Source: Kiritimatiellaceae bacterium (GTDB lineage Bacteria; Verrucomicrobiota; Kiritimatiellia; Kiritimatiellales; Tichowtungiaceae). Taken from it: a DNA stretch of 64,000 nucleotides. Both the position numbers and the translations under genes were made by a program. The stretch is from NCBI GenBank assembly GCA_013141415.1, contig JABFQY010000005.1:1-64000 (forward strand), read 5' to 3'. Shown here piece after piece: positions 52,128 through 60,999 of this stretch; the stretch's first letter is position 1, and every line of letters starts with the position of its first letter. A model generated the notes under the pieces. The model was given only the letters and a program-made list of their open reading frames with translations. It was not told the DNA's origin and searched no databases.

Positions 52128-53723
52128 ATGGCGAAAAATCTAGGGCCGGAGTGGGTGAAGGATGCGGTGTTTTATCAGATTTATCCGCAGTCATTTTGCG
52201 ACACCAACGGCGACGGTATTGGCGACTTGCCGGGCATTATCAAGAAACTCGACTACATCGAGAGTCTGGGCGTCAGCGCGATCTGGGTGAATCCCTGTTT
52301 TATTTCGCCGTTTTTGGACGCGGGTTATGACGTGGCCGACTACTATCACGTCGCGCCGCGCTACGGCACCGACGCGGACCTCGAAAAACTTTTCCGCGAA
52401 GCGAAGAAGCGCGGCATTCGCGTGCTGCTGGATCTGGTTCCGGGGCACACGTCGATTCAGCATCCGTGGTTCCAAGCCTCCTGCGCGCCGGAGAAGAATG
52501 AATTTTCCAACCGGTATATCTGGACCGGCAGTGCCTGGCATAACGGCGGCGCGAAGTGGTCCAGCAAAATGATTCAAGGGTTCTGCGACCGCGACGGAAG
52601 CTACATGATCAACTATTTCTGTTCGCAGCCCGCGCTCAATTTCGGCTTCGCCAAACCGGATCAACCGTGGCAGTTGCCGACGACGCATCCGGACGCGCAG
52701 GCGACCTGGCAGGAAATGCGCAATATCATGCGCTACTGGCTGGATAAGGGCGCGAGCGGTTTCCGTGTCGATATGGCCGGTTCCATTATTCGCAACGATC
52801 CGGGCGCGAAAGAAGCCAAGCGGTTCTGGCGCGAAACGCGCGAAATGCTCGACAGCGATTATCCCGAAGCGTTTATCGTTTCCGAATGGTCTTGGCCGCA
52901 AAACGCGCTCGACGCCGGTTTCCACGCCGACTTTTTCCATTTCAGCAAAGGCTACTACGGAATGTTCCGCGGCGAGGCGTTTCGCGCCGGGCCCGGTTCA
53001 GAACACTTTCAGACCGGCGCGAGTTTCTTCGACGAAGACGGGGAAGGCGACGCCTCGTTCTTCATTGAGCAGTACATGGAGCATTACCGGAAAACCAAAA
53101 ACAAAGGCTACATCGCCATTCCGGTCGGCAACCATGACATCGGACGAATCAACAACCGGCGCTCGAAGAAAGACCTCGAAATCATCATGGCGTTCCTGAT
53201 GACGTTCCCCGGTACGCCGTTCCTGTATTACGGCGACGAAATTGGCATGCGCCAGATGGATGAAGTACAAAGTGTCGAAGGCGCTTATGCTCCGCGCAAA
53301 GGCGCCCGCACACCGATGCAGTGGACCGCCGGGCGCAACGCCGGATTTTCTGCGGGCCGGAAAGCCGACCTGTATCTGCCGGTGGATGAAACGAAAAATG
53401 CGCCGAATGTCGCCGCGCAGGAAAAGCGCAAAGACTCGTTGCTTAACGTCACTCGCGAGCTGGTAAAACTGCGCCGCACCGAACCGGCGCTGGCGGCGGA
53501 CGCCAAATTCGAAGTTCTTTACGTTAAGAAGAACAAGTTCCCGCTGATTTTCCAGCGCTCGAAAGGCCGCAGTAAAATCCTGGTTGCTTTCAATCCGTCA
53601 AAAAGCGATGTTTCCGCCCCGCTTGCAGTCGGCGACGGCCTTTTACTGGCTGGCTCCGGCGCAAAACTCGAAAAAGGCCGTTGCGTCATGCAGGGCCGTT
53701 CGTACGGAATCTGGAAACTTTAA
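52128..53723 (+). CDS. GH13 alpha-glucosidase / oligo-1,6-glucosidase
   Basis: A 531-residue cytoplasmic enzyme of glycoside hydrolase family 13. It starts 'WVKDAVFYQIYPQSFCDTNGDGIGDLPGI', and the catalytic residues are Asp215 (GFRVDMAGS), Glu253 (IVSEWSW) and Asp337 (VGNHDIGRIN). The small C-terminal beta domain is present. This matches oligo-1,6-glucosidases, trehalose-6-phosphate hydrolases and related alpha-glucosidases; exact substrate is open. AAGGAG precedes the ATG. Its stop codon overlaps the rsmB start as TAATG. Confidence 0.93.
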   Translation: MAKNLGPEWVKDAVFYQIYPQSFCDTNGDGIGDLPGIIKKLDYIESLGVSAIWVNPCFISPFLDAGYDVADYYHVAPRYGTDADLEKLFREAKKRGIRVLLDLVPGHTSIQHPWFQASCAPEKNEFSNRYIWTGSAWHNGGAKWSSKMIQGFCDRDGSYMINYFCSQPALNFGFAKPDQPWQLPTTHPDAQATWQEMRNIMRYWLDKGASGFRVDMAGSIIRNDPGAKEAKRFWRETREMLDSDYPEAFIVSEWSWPQNALDAGFHADFFHFSKGYYGMFRGEAFRAGPGSEHFQTGASFFDEDGEGDASFFIEQYMEHYRKTKNKGYIAIPVGNHDIGRINNRRSKKDLEIIMAFLMTFPGTPFLYYGDEIGMRQMDEVQSVEGAYAPRKGARTPMQWTAGRNAGFSAGRKADLYLPVDETKNAPNVAAQEKRKDSLLNVTRELVKLRRTEPALAADAKFEVLYVKKNKFPLIFQRSKGRSKILVAFNPSKSDVSAPLAVGDGLLLAGSGAKLEKGRCVMQGRSYGIWKL

Positions 53724-54994
53724 TGAGAAAAACAAACAGCCGGGAAGTCGCCGCCGAAATTATTTACCACTGGCTGGAAAGCGAAAGCTTTCCGGATCGC
53801 CAGCTGGCCGAGGTCAAAGACGATCGCGCCTTCATCACCGAACTGGTTTACGGCATCGTCCGCCGCAAACTGGCGTTGGAATACATCGAACAGAAATTTA
53901 TTCCGCGCCGTCCGGAAACCTACATTCTGGCCGCGCTACACGTCGGTGTGTACCAGCTTTGCTTCATGGACAACGTCGAAGAATTTGCCGCCGTCCACGA
54001 AACCGTGGAAGCCGTCAAGAGCCGCCGCCATAAAGACGCCATCCGCGCGGCGGGGATGATCAACGCCGTTCTGCGCAACATTCAGGAAGAAAAAGCCGCC
54101 ATTCTGCAGAATCTTAAAAAGCAGTCCGACGAAATCCGTCTTTCCCATCCCGAGTCGCTCATCAACCGCTGGGTCAAACAGTACGGCGAGCGCGATACGC
54201 TCCAGCTTTGCGAATGGAACAACCAGCCAGCCGAAACGATTCTGCGCGTCGAACCGGTTCGCATTGCACCGGATGAATTTATCAAAGCGCTGGAAGCCGC
54301 CGGAATTGATGCCAAGCCGCACCCGTTTCCGAGCGCGGAAACTTTTCTGATTCTTCCGCGCGGCGTCGCCGTGCCGAAAGTTCCCGGCTACAAAGAAGGC
54401 TGGTTCACCGTGCAGGATCCGGCCACGTCGGTTTCCGTCGAACTGCTCGATCCGCGCCCCGGCGAATCGGTGCTGGATGCCTGTGCCGCGCCCGGCGGCA
54501 AGACCGCCATGATGGCCGGCATGATGGAAGGGAAGGGCGAGCTGATCGCCATGGATGTTCACGATGACCGGCTCGATACGCTGCAAGACACCATCAAACG
54601 CACCGGCTGGGACTTTGTAAAAATTCTGAAAGGCGACGCCGCCAAAGGGTTTCCGGAGAAGAGTAAACAGTTCGACGCCATTCTGCTCGACGTGCCGTGC
54701 CTGAATACCGGCGTACTGCGCCGCCGCGTCGATGCCCGCTGGCGCTTCACCCGCGACCGCATTGAAATGATCAAAAAGACCCAGCGCCAGATTCTCAACG
54801 CCATGTCCAAGCATGTGAAACCCGGCGGACGGCTGGTTTACAGCACATGCAGTTTGGAAGTGGAAGAGAACGAAGAAATGGTCAGCCGCTGGGCGCGCGA
54901 TCAGAAAGATTTCCGCCTCGTCAAAGCCAAACGCCTCTTCCCGCCGAAATCCGGCACCGACGGCGCCTATGCCGCGCTGCTCGTCAGGGATTAA
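53723..54994 (+). CDS. rsmB: 16S rRNA m5C967 methyltransferase (RsmB)
   Basis: A 423-residue enzyme. The N-terminal NusB-like domain (about 1-140: 'REVAAEIIYHWLE', 'AALHVGVYQLCFM') is followed by the Rossmann methyltransferase domain with the SAM motif 'VLDACAAPGGKTAMMAGMM', 'LLDVPCLNTGVLRRRVDARW' and the catalytic 'VYSTCSLEVEENE'. The two conserved cysteines of m5C enzymes (PC and TC) are both present. ATG at 53723 overlaps the GH13 stop by one base, so it relies on coupling. Confidence 0.95.
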   Translation: MRKTNSREVAAEIIYHWLESESFPDRQLAEVKDDRAFITELVYGIVRRKLALEYIEQKFIPRRPETYILAALHVGVYQLCFMDNVEEFAAVHETVEAVKSRRHKDAIRAAGMINAVLRNIQEEKAAILQNLKKQSDEIRLSHPESLINRWVKQYGERDTLQLCEWNNQPAETILRVEPVRIAPDEFIKALEAAGIDAKPHPFPSAETFLILPRGVAVPKVPGYKEGWFTVQDPATSVSVELLDPRPGESVLDACAAPGGKTAMMAGMMEGKGELIAMDVHDDRLDTLQDTIKRTGWDFVKILKGDAAKGFPEKSKQFDAILLDVPCLNTGVLRRRVDARWRFTRDRIEMIKKTQRQILNAMSKHVKPGGRLVYSTCSLEVEENEEMVSRWARDQKDFRLVKAKRLFPPKSGTDGAYAALLVRD

Positions 54995-55047
54995 ACTTTC
55001 TGGAGTGCTCCGGCAAACGAAGTGCGACGGAGCTTTTCTTTATTGGC

Positions 55048-55098
55048 AGGAACAAAGCGGCCTCGCGCGTTGCTTGCGTCCGCACTCCAGAATTTTTC
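55048..55098 (+). repeat. 51-bp direct repeat, copy 1
   Basis: AGGAACAAAGCGGCCTCGCG... through GCACTCCAGAATTTTTC; matches 55467-55517 with one difference (ACAAAG/ACAGAG). The copies flank the 75-residue membrane protein gene. Confidence 0.85.
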
Positions 55099-55112
55099 TC
55101 GTTGAGATACGG

Positions 55113-55340
55113 TTATAACCACCAATCAAAAAGCCACGCTAAAAAACGCGCTCCAAAGATTGCTGCCAATCCGCCAGTAATAGCACCCCACACAGCGGCT
55201 TCAATCAGTAGAGCTTCGACATTTTGACTTTGTTGAAACGTAAAATCGAAAAGCAAAGTAGAAAGTACTCCGAAAATAAATCCCCCGATAAATCGACCAT
55301 ACCAAGAGAGGAAAAAGCTGTCTGTTGATTTTTGTTTCAC
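55113..55340 (-). CDS. Small membrane protein, 75 residues
   Basis: Two hydrophobic segments ('YGRFIGGFIFGVLSTLLFDF' and 'AAVWGAITGGLAAIFGARFL') with a Trp-rich end (WLFDWWL). The start is GTG at 55340, eight bases after AGGAAA. It is richer in A/T than its neighbours and is flanked by 51-bp direct repeats, so it may be a recently inserted or shuffled gene. The family is not recognised. Confidence 0.55.
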   Translation of the reverse strand: MKQKSTDSFFLSWYGRFIGGFIFGVLSTLLFDFTFQQSQNVEALLIEAAVWGAITGGLAAIFGARFLAWLFDWWL

Positions 55341-55406
55341 GATTTTTATTTCCTGTGACCGAGTGTGGAAACGGGGCTGGAGTCTGTCAAATTGAAAGCC
55401 GGGAAT

Positions 55407-55467
55407 TGTAGCCGAGGTCCGTGACCTCGGACTATTGTTTCATCCGCGATCGCGGATCGCGGCTACA
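55407..55467. repeat. TGTAGCCG-ended palindromic element
   Basis: A 61-bp element with exact TGTAGCCG and CGGCTACA ends and two inner palindromes: CCGAGGTCCGTGACCTCGG and CCGCGATCGCGGATCGCGG. The ends resemble those of the TTGTAGGAC group, suggesting a related family. Confidence 0.75.
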
Positions 55468-55517
55468 GGAACAGAGCGGCCTCGCGCGTTGCTTGCGTCC
55501 GCACTCCAGAATTTTTC
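55467..55517 (+). repeat. 51-bp direct repeat, copy 2
   Basis: Second copy of 55048-55098, starting at the last base of the TGTAGCCG-ended element. Confidence 0.85.
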
Positions 55518-55529
55518 CTGCCGGGCAGA

Positions 55530-55865
55530 TTAATTTTTTGGTGCGAGGCCGGGGGCCATGTTGAATGGAGCGGTGTTGGTGCGGACGAAGTTGGTGGATC
55601 CCGCGGCGGCCATACGCTTGCTCAGCCGGGCCTGTAACGGATCATCATCGGAGAGTTTGTTGATCTGTTCGAGCGGCTCTTTTTTTTCTGCCAGCGGATA
55701 GTCGATCAGGCTTACGGTGTACCGCTCGTCGCAATGGTCGCCGTGAATTCGGCACCGGTAATGGTCGCAGTACGTTTCAGAGAATCCGCCACGAACCGTT
55801 TGTGAAAAGCCCGCTCCGGCGGAGCAAAGCAGCACAATAATCAGTGGCTGGATTTTCAAATGCAT
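55530..55865 (-). CDS. Small secreted protein with a cysteine/histidine-rich start
   Basis: A 111-residue protein with signal peptide (MHLKIQPLIIVLLCSAGAGFS). The mature N-terminus has three Cys and several His close together ('YCDHYRCRIHGDHCDERY'), which could bind a metal or form disulfides. The rest is charged and without a known domain. It starts 7 bases after the DUF475 gene's stop, so it is probably co-transcribed. Confidence 0.65.
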   Translation of the reverse strand: MHLKIQPLIIVLLCSAGAGFSQTVRGGFSETYCDHYRCRIHGDHCDERYTVSLIDYPLAEKKEPLEQINKLSDDDPLQARLSKRMAAAGSTNFVRTNTAPFNMAPGLAPKN

Positions 55866-55872
55866 GGAACAT

Positions 55873-56781
55873 TCAGCGGAGCGCCGCTTTGGATTTAATG
55901 AAAAAGTAGGCGACTACGCCGCAGGTCATAAGCGGAGAGAGCCAGACGGGAATATGGATGCCGAAGCTTTCGAGCACCATGAAGAGGCCGAGGAATAGGA
56001 CGGAGTACATCGCGCCGTTTTTCAGGTAGAGATATTTTTTGATCCGCTCGACGTTGCCGACGGTGAGCTGGCGGACGACCAGCGCGCCGAGTCCGTTGCC
56101 GAGCAGAATGAGCGGCACGGAAAGCGTGAAGGCGAACGCGCCGAGTACGCCGTCGATCGAGAAGGTGGCGTCGATGACTTCGAGGTAGAGGATTTTGCTC
56201 CAGTCCGACAGACCGTTCTGCATTAGCGTTTTCTCGGCGTGTTCCGCCTGCTGGCGGAAGCCGTGGGTGATGAAGAAGGCGGTGGAGCCGACGACTGCGC
56301 CGAAGGCCATCGCCGGATTGATTTTCAGCGCGAGCCAGACGAGGACGGCAAGCAGGACGGCGACGATGGCAAAAAACCAAACGCCTTGTTTATGAAAGAA
56401 CTCTTCGCCGGCGAGGCCGTAGTTTTTCGGTTCGATGAAAAGCCAGTGAAAAAACAGAAACAGCAGGAACGTACCGCCGCCGATCAGGAGTGTCGGCGCC
56501 GCTTTTTCGACGGCTTCGATGACCGAAGCGTCGCCGCTGAACGTCGCGGTCAGAGCGCCGATCGGGCCGAGATCCGGCATGGAGGCCCAGACGATAATCC
56601 ACGGGAGCAGTCCGCGGACGAGAAATACGGCGATGAACAGTCCCCAGACAAGGAACCAGCGCCGTGCCTTGGCCTGCATGGTGGAGAGCACCTCGGCGTT
56701 GATAATGGCGTTGTCGATGCTGGTGATGGTTTCGAACAGGCATAGCCCGACGACGACAAAGATAAGAGAAAAGATGTCCAT
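55873..56781 (-). CDS. DUF475 membrane protein (TerC-like)
   Basis: A 302-residue integral membrane protein with about nine hydrophobic segments. It carries the acidic intramembrane motifs typical of DUF475 and TerC relatives: 'ETITSIDNAIINAEVL' in the first segment and 'LEVIDATFSIDGVLGAFAF' in the middle. Such proteins are linked to metal handling or metal-ion export for secreted enzymes; the exact substrate is unknown here. A small secreted Cys/His-rich protein is encoded just downstream. Confidence 0.88.
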   Translation of the reverse strand: MDIFSLIFVVVGLCLFETITSIDNAIINAEVLSTMQAKARRWFLVWGLFIAVFLVRGLLPWIIVWASMPDLGPIGALTATFSGDASVIEAVEKAAPTLLIGGGTFLLFLFFHWLFIEPKNYGLAGEEFFHKQGVWFFAIVAVLLAVLVWLALKINPAMAFGAVVGSTAFFITHGFRQQAEHAEKTLMQNGLSDWSKILYLEVIDATFSIDGVLGAFAFTLSVPLILLGNGLGALVVRQLTVGNVERIKKYLYLKNGAMYSVLFLGLFMVLESFGIHIPVWLSPLMTCGVVAYFFIKSKAALR

Positions 56782-56930
56782 AAGTTATGTGTTTCCGGTT
56801 TTGTGCGGCAGAGTGTGGAAACCGGACCCGGTTCTGTCAATTTGAAACCGGCGGCAGGCGTTCGCGCTTCAATTCTTTTCCATCATTCAGGTATTCCCTT
56901 CTTTAGTTTCCCCTCCTATACTCTGCCGCC

Positions 56931-57830
56931 ATGAAAGCAATGGATGCAAATTTACGCAGTGAAGTGGTTCGCTGGCAGGAAAAGCTGTTTAAGCGTTCTG
57001 TCCGGCGGCAGATTCGTTTCCGCACGATTAAAGAGCTGATCGGTATTACGACGAATCAGAACTGTCTTGAGATCACCGCCGGTGACGGCGTGATCAGTGC
57101 CCGGCTGCGTGAAGGCGGCGGACGCTGGAAAACGCTGGTGCTTTCCGGCGCGGCCAAATCCTCGCTCGACTGGTTTGTAGAGGATCAGGTCGAAATTCTG
57201 CAGGGCCCTGCGATCAAAGACCCCGACGGAACCTACGACGTGGTGGTGATCGTGGACGCGCTGGAGCGCGTCCGCGACGACTATGCCTTTATTAAGGAAT
57301 GCCACCGCGTTCTGAAGTCTGACGGGCGGCTGGTGATCACCGCCGCGCGCAAAGCCCTTTGCCTGGGGGCCTGTCCGCTTCGCTCGATGCTTGGACTTTC
57401 CTGGCGCGCAAAAGGACTTGAACGGCCCGGCTATACCAGCGGCGAACTGTTTGAAGTGCTCAAGGACGGGTTCGATGTGCCGGAAACCGATTCCTATTCC
57501 ACCGGGTGCATCGAAGTGCCCGGTTTGATCTGCGAGGCGATCGCCAACAAAATGACGCACGGGCTTTATAACATGCCTTCCGAAAACACCGGAACGGAGC
57601 AGTTTTACCAATATACCAAGCTCAACGTACTGGCCATGCTGGTTTATCCGCTGATGTGGCTGCTGGCGAAACTGGAAGATGAACTGCTTTTCTTCGCTTC
57701 CGGACATAATCTGGTCGCCAAAACCAAGCGGCGCGTCTGGCGCGCCCGCAAACAGCCGGTTCTGATTGACGGACGCTCCATCGCCGAAGCCGCCATTAAC
57801 ACCAAGATTGGATCCGCCGCGCCGTTTTAA
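56931..57830 (+). CDS. Class I SAM-dependent methyltransferase
   Basis: A 299-residue protein. Motif I reads 'CLEITAGDGVISARLREGG', a loosened form of the usual E/DxGxGxG. Motif II/post I 'YDVVVIVDALERVRDDYAFIKECHRVLKSDGRLVITA' is a good match to the Methyltransf_11 fold. A hydrophobic segment near 240-255 ('LNVLAMLVYPLMWLLAKL') may associate with the membrane. Substrate unknown. It is 75 bases upstream of rpmH and may be read with it. Confidence 0.82.
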   Translation: MKAMDANLRSEVVRWQEKLFKRSVRRQIRFRTIKELIGITTNQNCLEITAGDGVISARLREGGGRWKTLVLSGAAKSSLDWFVEDQVEILQGPAIKDPDGTYDVVVIVDALERVRDDYAFIKECHRVLKSDGRLVITAARKALCLGACPLRSMLGLSWRAKGLERPGYTSGELFEVLKDGFDVPETDSYSTGCIEVPGLICEAIANKMTHGLYNMPSENTGTEQFYQYTKLNVLAMLVYPLMWLLAKLEDELLFFASGHNLVAKTKRRVWRARKQPVLIDGRSIAEAAINTKIGSAAPF

Positions 57831-57905
57831 CGGCAAAGGGGTTGACAGCGGCGGACGAACTTGGCAGGGTTTGCGCTCTTTTTGAATTTCAGTGGAGATT
57901 GAACA

Positions 57906-58049
57906 ATGAAACGTACATGGCAGCCTTCGAAAATTAAACGCGCACGTAAACACGGTTTCCGTGCCCGTATGGAAACAGCGGATGGACGGAAAATCCTCGC
58001 CAACCGCCGCCGTAAAGGCCGCAAACGTCTGACCGTTTGTGATGCGTAA
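57906..58049 (+). CDS. rpmH: Ribosomal protein bL34
   Basis: A 47-residue, highly basic protein: '[22 protein letters not shown]...[16 protein letters not shown]', the standard L34 pattern with a short extra tail (TVCDA). TTGACA at 57842 could be a -35 box but the -10 match is weak. It opens the conserved rpmH-rnpA-yidD-yidC cluster; no dnaA gene is next to it. Confidence 0.98.
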   Translation: MKRTWQPSKIKRARKHGFRARMETADGRKILANRRRKGRKRLTVCDA

Positions 58050-58074
58050 GACGCTCTCGCCGGAGGATAACCCG

Positions 58075-58431
58075 GTGGACTCAAAAACGCTTTCTAAAGA
58101 ACAACGTCTGATTCAAGCCTCCCTCTTCGGGGAGGCTTTTGCGCAGAAAAATAACTTTGTCGGACGCTATATGGTTTTCTGGCTCCGCACCGGACAGAAC
58201 GCCGCCTTGCGGCTCGGCGTAGTGACCAGCAAGAAAGTCAGTAACCGCGCCGTTGACCGTAATCTGGCTCGCCGCCGCCTGCGCGAAATTTTCCGCCAGC
58301 ATCGCACGGAACTTTCCGGGCCGTTCGATCTCGTCATCATTGCCCGCCAGAACCTGCTCGCCGCGTCCTATGCCGACGTAGAGCGCGAATTCCTGCGGTT
58401 GGCGGAGAAGGCAGGGTTGCTGACCCAATGA
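58075..58431 (+). CDS. rnpA: Ribonuclease P protein component
   Basis: A 118-residue protein partner of RNase P RNA for 5' tRNA maturation. The RNR signature is 'NRAVDRNLARRRLREIFR', preceded by 'RLGVVTSKKVS'. GTG at 58075 with GGAGG eight bases upstream gives the usual N-terminus ('LSKEQRLIQASLFGEAF'). An ATG at 58042, overlapping the end of rpmH, is also in frame and would add 11 residues. The stop overlaps the yidD start as ATGA. Confidence 0.94.
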   Translation: MDSKTLSKEQRLIQASLFGEAFAQKNNFVGRYMVFWLRTGQNAALRLGVVTSKKVSNRAVDRNLARRRLREIFRQHRTELSGPFDLVIIARQNLLAASYADVEREFLRLAEKAGLLTQ

Positions 58432-58700
58432 GACGCCTATTCATAGCGCTGGTTCGGATTTATCAAAAAACCGCCTCACGGATGAAGCCGGCCTGCTGCC
58501 GCTTTTATCCCAGTTGTTCCGATTATACGATTGAAGCGCTTGAGAAGCATGGCATAGTTTACGGCCTTTGGCTGAGTTTCCGGCGCATATGCCGGTGTCA
58601 TCCGTGGAATCCCGGCGGGTGTGATCCCGTTCCGGAGGTCAGGGATCAGGGGTCAGGAGTCGGGAACCAGAAAAAAAACAGCGATCAGAGATCGGATTGA
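58428..58700 (+). CDS. yidD: Membrane protein insertion efficiency factor YidD
   Basis: A 90-residue protein with the family core 'LVRIYQKTASRMKPACCRFYPSCSDYTIEALEKHG' and 'RICRCHPWNPGGCDPVPE'. YidD helps YidC-dependent insertion. After the conserved 'DPVPE' the last 21 residues (from 'VRDQGSG') are low-complexity and appear to come from intergenic-like repeats of GGTCAGG type, so the ancestral stop was probably lost. Confidence 0.95.
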   Translation: MRRLFIALVRIYQKTASRMKPACCRFYPSCSDYTIEALEKHGIVYGLWLSFRRICRCHPWNPGGCDPVPEVRDQGSGVGNQKKNSDQRSD

Positions 58701-58757
58701 ACGGTTTCAGCGATTTGAACGAGGCGCATCACGCCGATTGAACGAAAGATACGGATT

Positions 58758-60479
58758 ATGAAGAAAAACGATTTTATTATTGTAGGTATCCTGGTGGCCC
58801 TGATGTTTGTCTGGATGAATTTCTATCCGGCAATCGAGCAGAAGTATTTTCCGAGGCCTGCACAACCTGCACCGCAGGTCGCTCCTGTTGCCGCAGAAAA
58901 ACCGGCAGTTTCGGTGACGGCTGAAAAATCCGCCGTCATTGCTGAAGCTGTATCCGCCAAAGTCCCGGAAGCGGTTCTGCCGTCTGCGCCCGAACAGACG
59001 ATGACGCTTTCCAATGACGACATCGAACTGACCGTTTCATCCTACGGCGGCGCGGTGGTTTCCGCGGTTCTCAGCAACTATCCCGCCGAAAACCGTAAAG
59101 GCAGCGGGCCGGTTATTCTCGATTTCACCAATGCTCCGGCTCTGCGTTATGCCGGCTTGCCGGTTCCTGCCGGAGTGCTTGAAAAAACCGCGGATGGACT
59201 GCGCTATGTCGCGGCGCTCGGCGATGGACGCTTTCTGGAGCGAACTCTCAAGCTCGAAGGTGAATACCTTCTGAAAGTCGAAGATTCTTTCGTCAACAGC
59301 GGCAAAACTCCGTGGGTTCTGCCGGAGCTGCGCCTGCCGACCGGCCCGATGTCTGAAGCCAAAGGAACCACCGCGATGGTGGGAGTGATCACGCTGGGCG
59401 TTGATACCTTCGCGCCCGCTGATGGCGTTCATCACTGGGGTAAGGAATTTAATAAACTGTTCAGTGACGCGACCAAAACCGGAATGCGGACGGCTACGCC
59501 AGAGCAGATTGCTCCGCGTTCAGTTGACTGGGTGGCCGCCAAAAATAAATTTTTCGTACAGATTCTGACGCCGGAACGTGCCGCCAGCGCCTTCGACCTT
59601 TCTGTCCGCCGTGCCGGTGAAGGCAAAAAGAACGTACCGGCGGAAGTTTCTGCCGCCATCAAGTTTAATTCCGAGCAGGTCGCGGCGAACGAAACGCTGA
59701 CCCGCAAAGCCAGTTTTTATATCGGCCCGAAAGACTATTCTTTCCTCAAGACGCAGGGTATGGAGCAGGTTGAGGTGATGGAATTCAAGAGCATGGGCTT
59801 CTGGAAATTCATGAACCCGATTATGTATCCGATCAAGACCGGTCTGTTATGGGGGTTAAAAGCGTTGCATGTCGTTGTGCATAACTACGGTGTGGCGATT
59901 CTGCTCCTGACCGTCATCGTCCGCATGATCTTCTGGCCGATCACCCATAAAGGCACCGAAAGCATGCGGAAAATGCAGGCACTTCAACCGCAGCTCAAAG
60001 AAATCCGTGAAAAGTTCAAAGACAATCCGCAGCGTATGCAGCAGGAAACCATGGCGTTCTACAAAGAGAACAAGGTTAATCCGCTGGGTGGCTGTCTGCC
60101 GATGCTTATTCAGATTCCGGTATTTATCGCGCTGTTTGTTGTGTTGCGCAGCGCCGTTGAATTGCGCTTTTCCAAGTTTCTTTGGATCAGCGACCTTTCC
60201 GAGCCGGAAAATCTCTTTGCCGGAATGATTCCGGTCGTCGGATCGCTCAATATCCTGCCGCTCCTGATGACCGTCACCACGATCTGGCAGCAGAAAATGA
60301 CGCCGAGCGCCGGGGATCCTCAGCAGCAGAAAATAATGGCGATTATGATGCCGCTGATGATGCTGTTCTTTTTCTACACCATGCCGTCCGGCCTTGTTCT
60401 CTACTGGACGACCAGCAATTTGATTATGATCGTTCAGATGATGATCAAAAAGCAGCCGCCGGTTGCGGTTGCAAAATAA
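58758..60479 (+). CDS. yidC: Membrane protein insertase YidC
   Basis: A 573-residue Oxa1/YidC insertase of the Gram-negative type. First membrane segment about 6-24, an Ala/Pro/Val-rich linker, the large periplasmic beta domain (to about 340), then the insertase core: 'NYGVAILLLTVIVRMIFWPITHKG' with the hydrophilic-groove Arg, the coiled-coil hairpin 'MQALQPQLKEIREKFKDNP', 'NPLGGCLPMLIQIPVFIALF' and the last two segments ('MPLMMLFFFYTMPSGLVLYW'). It ends in a short basic tail. Full length. Confidence 0.97.
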   Translation: MKKNDFIIVGILVALMFVWMNFYPAIEQKYFPRPAQPAPQVAPVAAEKPAVSVTAEKSAVIAEAVSAKVPEAVLPSAPEQTMTLSNDDIELTVSSYGGAVVSAVLSNYPAENRKGSGPVILDFTNAPALRYAGLPVPAGVLEKTADGLRYVAALGDGRFLERTLKLEGEYLLKVEDSFVNSGKTPWVLPELRLPTGPMSEAKGTTAMVGVITLGVDTFAPADGVHHWGKEFNKLFSDATKTGMRTATPEQIAPRSVDWVAAKNKFFVQILTPERAASAFDLSVRRAGEGKKNVPAEVSAAIKFNSEQVAANETLTRKASFYIGPKDYSFLKTQGMEQVEVMEFKSMGFWKFMNPIMYPIKTGLLWGLKALHVVVHNYGVAILLLTVIVRMIFWPITHKGTESMRKMQALQPQLKEIREKFKDNPQRMQQETMAFYKENKVNPLGGCLPMLIQIPVFIALFVVLRSAVELRFSKFLWISDLSEPENLFAGMIPVVGSLNILPLLMTVTTIWQQKMTPSAGDPQQQKIMAIMMPLMMLFFFYTMPSGLVLYWTTSNLIMIVQMMIKKQPPVAVAK

Positions 60480-60545
60480 TCCGGTTGGGCCAGTTCTCAG
60501 CCGACCGGATTTGAGATACAATGTGCCGCAAAAGAGGAGGCGTTT

Positions 60546-60998
60546 ATGAAATGGTTGCGTTTCTCCGCATCACTTGTTATCGGCGCTTTGATCGCCGGTT
60601 GTGCGTCCAGCGACTCTGGCGATGTCTATTCCCGCGATCAGGTGCGTCGCACACAGACCGTTCAGCTCGGCACGGTTCTGCAGATCAAGAACGTAAAAAT
60701 TGAAGGCACCAAATCCGGTGTCGGAACGGTTGCCGGTGCCGTGGCTGGCGGCGTGGCGGGCAGTACCATCGGTGCCGGCTCCGGCCGGACGCTGGCGGCG
60801 CTCGGCGGTGCGGCTCTTGGCGCGGTCGGCGGAACCGTCGCCGAAGAACAGCTCACCAAAAAGACCGGCATCGAAATCACCGTCAAACTCGACAGCGGTT
60901 CGACCATCGCCGTGGTACAGGAAGCCGACATTATGTTTTCTGTTGGCGAGCGCGTTCGCGTACTGACCTCTGGCGGAATCACCCGCGTCACCAAATAG
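60546..60998 (+). CDS. Glycine-zipper lipoprotein (SlyB-like)
   Basis: A 150-residue outer-membrane-type lipoprotein; lipobox LIAGC19. A glycine zipper of about 45 residues ('GTVAGAVAGGVAGSTIG' ... 'LGGAALGAVGGTVAEEQ') forms a 2TM-like hairpin, followed by a beta domain 'GIEITVKLDSGSTIAVVQEAD'. This is the SlyB/Pcp/Rick_17kDa_Anti layout, linked to envelope integrity. AGGAGG precedes the ATG. The gene ends two bases before repeat copy B. Confidence 0.88.
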   Translation: MKWLRFSASLVIGALIAGCASSDSGDVYSRDQVRRTQTVQLGTVLQIKNVKIEGTKSGVGTVAGAVAGGVAGSTIGAGSGRTLAALGGAALGAVGGTVAEEQLTKKTGIEITVKLDSGSTIAVVQEADIMFSVGERVRVLTSGGITRVTK

Positions 60999-60999
60999 A

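Noticed and set aside
57830-57906. Replication origin next to rpmH
   Set aside because: No dnaA gene, DnaA-box cluster or AT-rich unwinding region is visible.
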